A stretch of 13,332 nt of DNA from Fibrobacteraceae bacterium (lineage in GTDB: Bacteria; Fibrobacterota; Fibrobacteria; Fibrobacterales; Fibrobacteraceae), in assembly GCA_021443045.1 (NCBI GenBank), contig JABUUT010000036.1, forward strand, positions 23,161-36,492. The letters are read 5' to 3'. Below are positions 11,750 to 13,332 of the stretch, piece by piece. Positions within the stretch are counted from its first letter, which is position 1; each line of letters opens with the position of its first letter. The notes under the pieces were generated by a model. The model saw only the letters and a program-made list of their open reading frames with translations. It ran no database searches and had not been told where the DNA came from. The translations under genes and the position numbers were made by a program.

Positions 11750-13255
11750 TTGCTAAGTAGTTTGTCTAAAATTTTTCCGTGGGTGCTTGCGCTTTATGTC
11801 GCAGGCACTTGCACAAATATCTCTGGGCTCGCGGACTTTCGCGGGCTTTTTTTGCTGGATCAGACAAACACCGCATTTTCAGCCACCAGCCTCACCTTTT
11901 CGGACAGCCTTTCTACCAACAACCTTACCGCCTACGGCAATTACCGCGCCACCACCGCCAAGGTAAAATGGGGCAACGGCTGGATGCTCAAGCTTCGGCA
12001 CCATTCCGAAAAAATAGGTGGTGGAATTTCGGGGCGTTTCCGCTTCCTAGATTTAGGTGCCGATTTTTCTTCCCTCACCTCATTTAGCGAATACGCCACG
12101 TGGCACACCTCCGATTCCCTGCTGTTCGCCTACGGTTCCATGGCATTAGCCAATTTGCAACTCCTCCAATTCCATTGGGACGACCAGGGCATTTACAACA
12201 ACGAAATGATACCACAAATTGAAGGCCAATGGGAAACAGAAATTTTCGCAAAGACCTTAGGTTTGGGAGGCAAGTACAAGAACCACGCACTAGGCTTTTT
12301 TACCACACGTATCAACACGGACCCACCCAGTTTTAAAGAAGAGCACTACTCCCTGCGGGATTCCACGGAGGCCACCCTGCTGCAAGGCCAGTACACCCAC
12401 AGCGGAGCCACTTCCAGTTTGTCGTTACTTTATTTGTACCTTGATTTGGAAGGACACCTTATGGGGCGACGCACCGACGAAGAGAATGTGAAACGCTTTG
12501 CCTACATTCCCTTTGAAGCAAACCTCCATTTGGGCACCCTGCTTTACAACAGCACCCACGGCCACAACGATTTTTCGTTAGGCACCGCCTTTGCCCACTT
12601 TGAATTGAACGTGCCCACCGAAGACCGTCGCTTTTACGAATCTTTGGCCCTCAACCGCGTGCTGGATGCCTCTGTGCTGCAGGTGCTCTCCTTTTCTGTG
12701 TACAACGTAACTTACCGCATTTGGGGAAACGTAAAGGGAACCGCACTGATGTTCAATGGTGACTACTGGTGGAACAATCGCCTAGGTGGAGTCACACTTT
12801 CGCCAGGCGTTGCCACGAACGCCTTTTTAGTTTGGGCCAGTTCCGACATCATGCGTAAAACCGAAAAGGGCAACGTATTTGGCAACAGCCGAAAGACCAT
12901 CAACATGTACCACGAATTTTTTGTGACCGGACTACTCCCCACCTTTAGCCTTAAAGTAGAGAGCAAAAAACTCTTTGCCCAAGTGGGTATGTCCCAGGCA
13001 GTTCCCGTAGCGTGGAACACCAAAAAAACCGAGGAACTCATTAGCACCTACTACGGGAAAAATCCAGGCCCAGGTTCCACCACCGATCCCAACAGCACAA
13101 ACAACAGCGGAAACTCCGGCAATAGTCCAAACAAGGGCGATTCCGAAGCCTCCAAAGATTACGTGACCGACCTTTCTGGCGACATAGACACCTTTAAATA
13201 CCACCCATTCAGAGACGGCTTTATGATCCGCACCCAGGTTGGGGTGAAGTTTTAG
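11750..13255 (+). CDS. Probable outer-membrane beta-barrel protein, TTG start, unrecognised family
   Basis: This is a 501-residue protein with an N-terminal signal peptide (K7, hydrophobic 8-20) and no long hydrophobic helix afterwards. The body is a series of alternating amphipathic segments with many aromatic residues and short polar turns. It ends in FMIRTQVGVKF, a C-terminal Phe with alternating hydrophobics, as expected of a BAM beta-signal. A Gly/Asn/Ser/Pro-rich segment (about 438-468) just before the last strand is probably a long outside loop. The frame is closed upstream by the TAA of the lipoprotein gene, which lies in the same frame 3 bp before, and the first ATG comes only at codon 79, so initiation must be at TTG (11750 or 11762) or GTG (11780); TTG 11750 preserves the signal peptide. 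No Shine-Dalgarno was seen, so coupling to the lipoprotein is likely. Transported substrate unknown. Confidence 0.78.
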   Translation: MLSSLSKIFPWVLALYVAGTCTNISGLADFRGLFLLDQTNTAFSATSLTFSDSLSTNNLTAYGNYRATTAKVKWGNGWMLKLRHHSEKIGGGISGRFRFLDLGADFSSLTSFSEYATWHTSDSLLFAYGSMALANLQLLQFHWDDQGIYNNEMIPQIEGQWETEIFAKTLGLGGKYKNHALGFFTTRINTDPPSFKEEHYSLRDSTEATLLQGQYTHSGATSSLSLLYLYLDLEGHLMGRRTDEENVKRFAYIPFEANLHLGTLLYNSTHGHNDFSLGTAFAHFELNVPTEDRRFYESLALNRVLDASVLQVLSFSVYNVTYRIWGNVKGTALMFNGDYWWNNRLGGVTLSPGVATNAFLVWASSDIMRKTEKGNVFGNSRKTINMYHEFFVTGLLPTFSLKVESKKLFAQVGMSQAVPVAWNTKKTEELISTYYGKNPGPGSTTDPNSTNNSGNSGNSPNKGDSEASKDYVTDLSGDIDTFKYHPFRDGFMIRTQVGVKF

Positions 13256-13267
13256 AGGAGCCCTTTA
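13249..13267 (-). repeat. Boundary motif copy 4 (at barrel gene stop)
   Basis: On the minus strand TAAAGGGCTCCTCTAAAAC matches 16 of 19 bases of the copy at 4597-4615. It spans the TAG stop of the barrel gene, here in opposite orientation to that gene. Confidence 0.4.
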
Positions 13268-13273
13268 GGTTAT

Positions 13274-13300
13274 AAAAAAACGGCGCCCTTGCGGGCACCG
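13274..13300 (-). terminator. Intrinsic terminator facing the minus strand
   Basis: On the minus strand CGGTGCCC and GGGCGCCG form an 8-bp stem (one G-T wobble) around a GCAA tetraloop, followed at once by seven T residues. On the plus strand the stem has a C-A mismatch and no T-tract, so it should mainly stop transcripts entering from a minus-strand gene to the right, although its position could also limit read-through of the barrel operon. Confidence 0.8.
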
Positions 13301-13332
13301 CCATAAACATAGGCCTATTGGGGAACCTCCAG

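Noticed and set aside
11800..11814. Lipobox in the barrel protein (AGTC near residue 21)
   Set aside because: The -3 residue is Ala and the -1 residue is Thr, which does not fit the lipobox consensus; an ordinary signal peptide is more likely.

Overview
The window looks like a piece of a Fibrobacter (phylum Fibrobacterota) chromosome. The main reason is the partial first gene, which encodes a FISUMP domain (Fibrobacter succinogenes major paralogous domain). Supporting reasons are two or three outer-membrane beta-barrel-type proteins and a lipoprotein of unrecognised families, a SecA with a long insertion before its Q motif, and intergenic DNA full of hairpin repeats and short ACTGACAACC-type repeats. 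No phage, transposase, CRISPR, tRNA or rRNA signal was seen.

Layout from left to right. (1) 1-549: 3' part of a FISUMP protein gene (+), AT-rich except at its very start. (2) 591-1574: a secreted beta-barrel-type protein (-), convergent with FISUMP and divergent from murJ. (3) 1661-3244: murJ, the lipid II flippase (+), with no Shine-Dalgarno sequence. (4) 3245-3598: a gene-free stretch with three near-identical 41-bp hairpin repeats and short pyrimidine/purine repeats. (5) 3599-4438: an unrecognised zinc-ribbon protein (-), possibly with a helix-turn-helix-like N-terminal part. (6) 4613-6641: a minus-strand operon of tgt (queuosine tRNA modification) followed by an LpxL/HtrB-type acyltransferase, overlapping by 11 bp. 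It ends in a strong hairpin with a T-tract that also lies in the promoter region of gene 5. (7) 6816-9692: secA (+), the preprotein translocase motor, preceded by a possible 18-codon hydrophobic leader ORF whose stop codon overlaps the secA ribosome binding site. (8) 9693-9925: repeat-rich spacer. (9) 9926-13255: a two-gene operon (+) of a large lipoprotein and a probable outer-membrane beta-barrel protein, with a 3-bp gap and a TTG start. (10) A terminator at 13274-13300 faces the minus strand, so a convergent gene should lie just to the right.

The common theme is the cell envelope: peptidoglycan precursor export (MurJ), lipid A-type acylation, protein export (SecA) and surface proteins. Apart from murJ, tgt, secA and the acyltransferase, the proteins could not be assigned a function from sequence alone. 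The items most worth a second look are the lipoprotein/barrel pair, the putative secA leader peptide, a 19-bp motif found four times at gene boundaries, and the zinc-ribbon protein with a perfect inverted repeat upstream.
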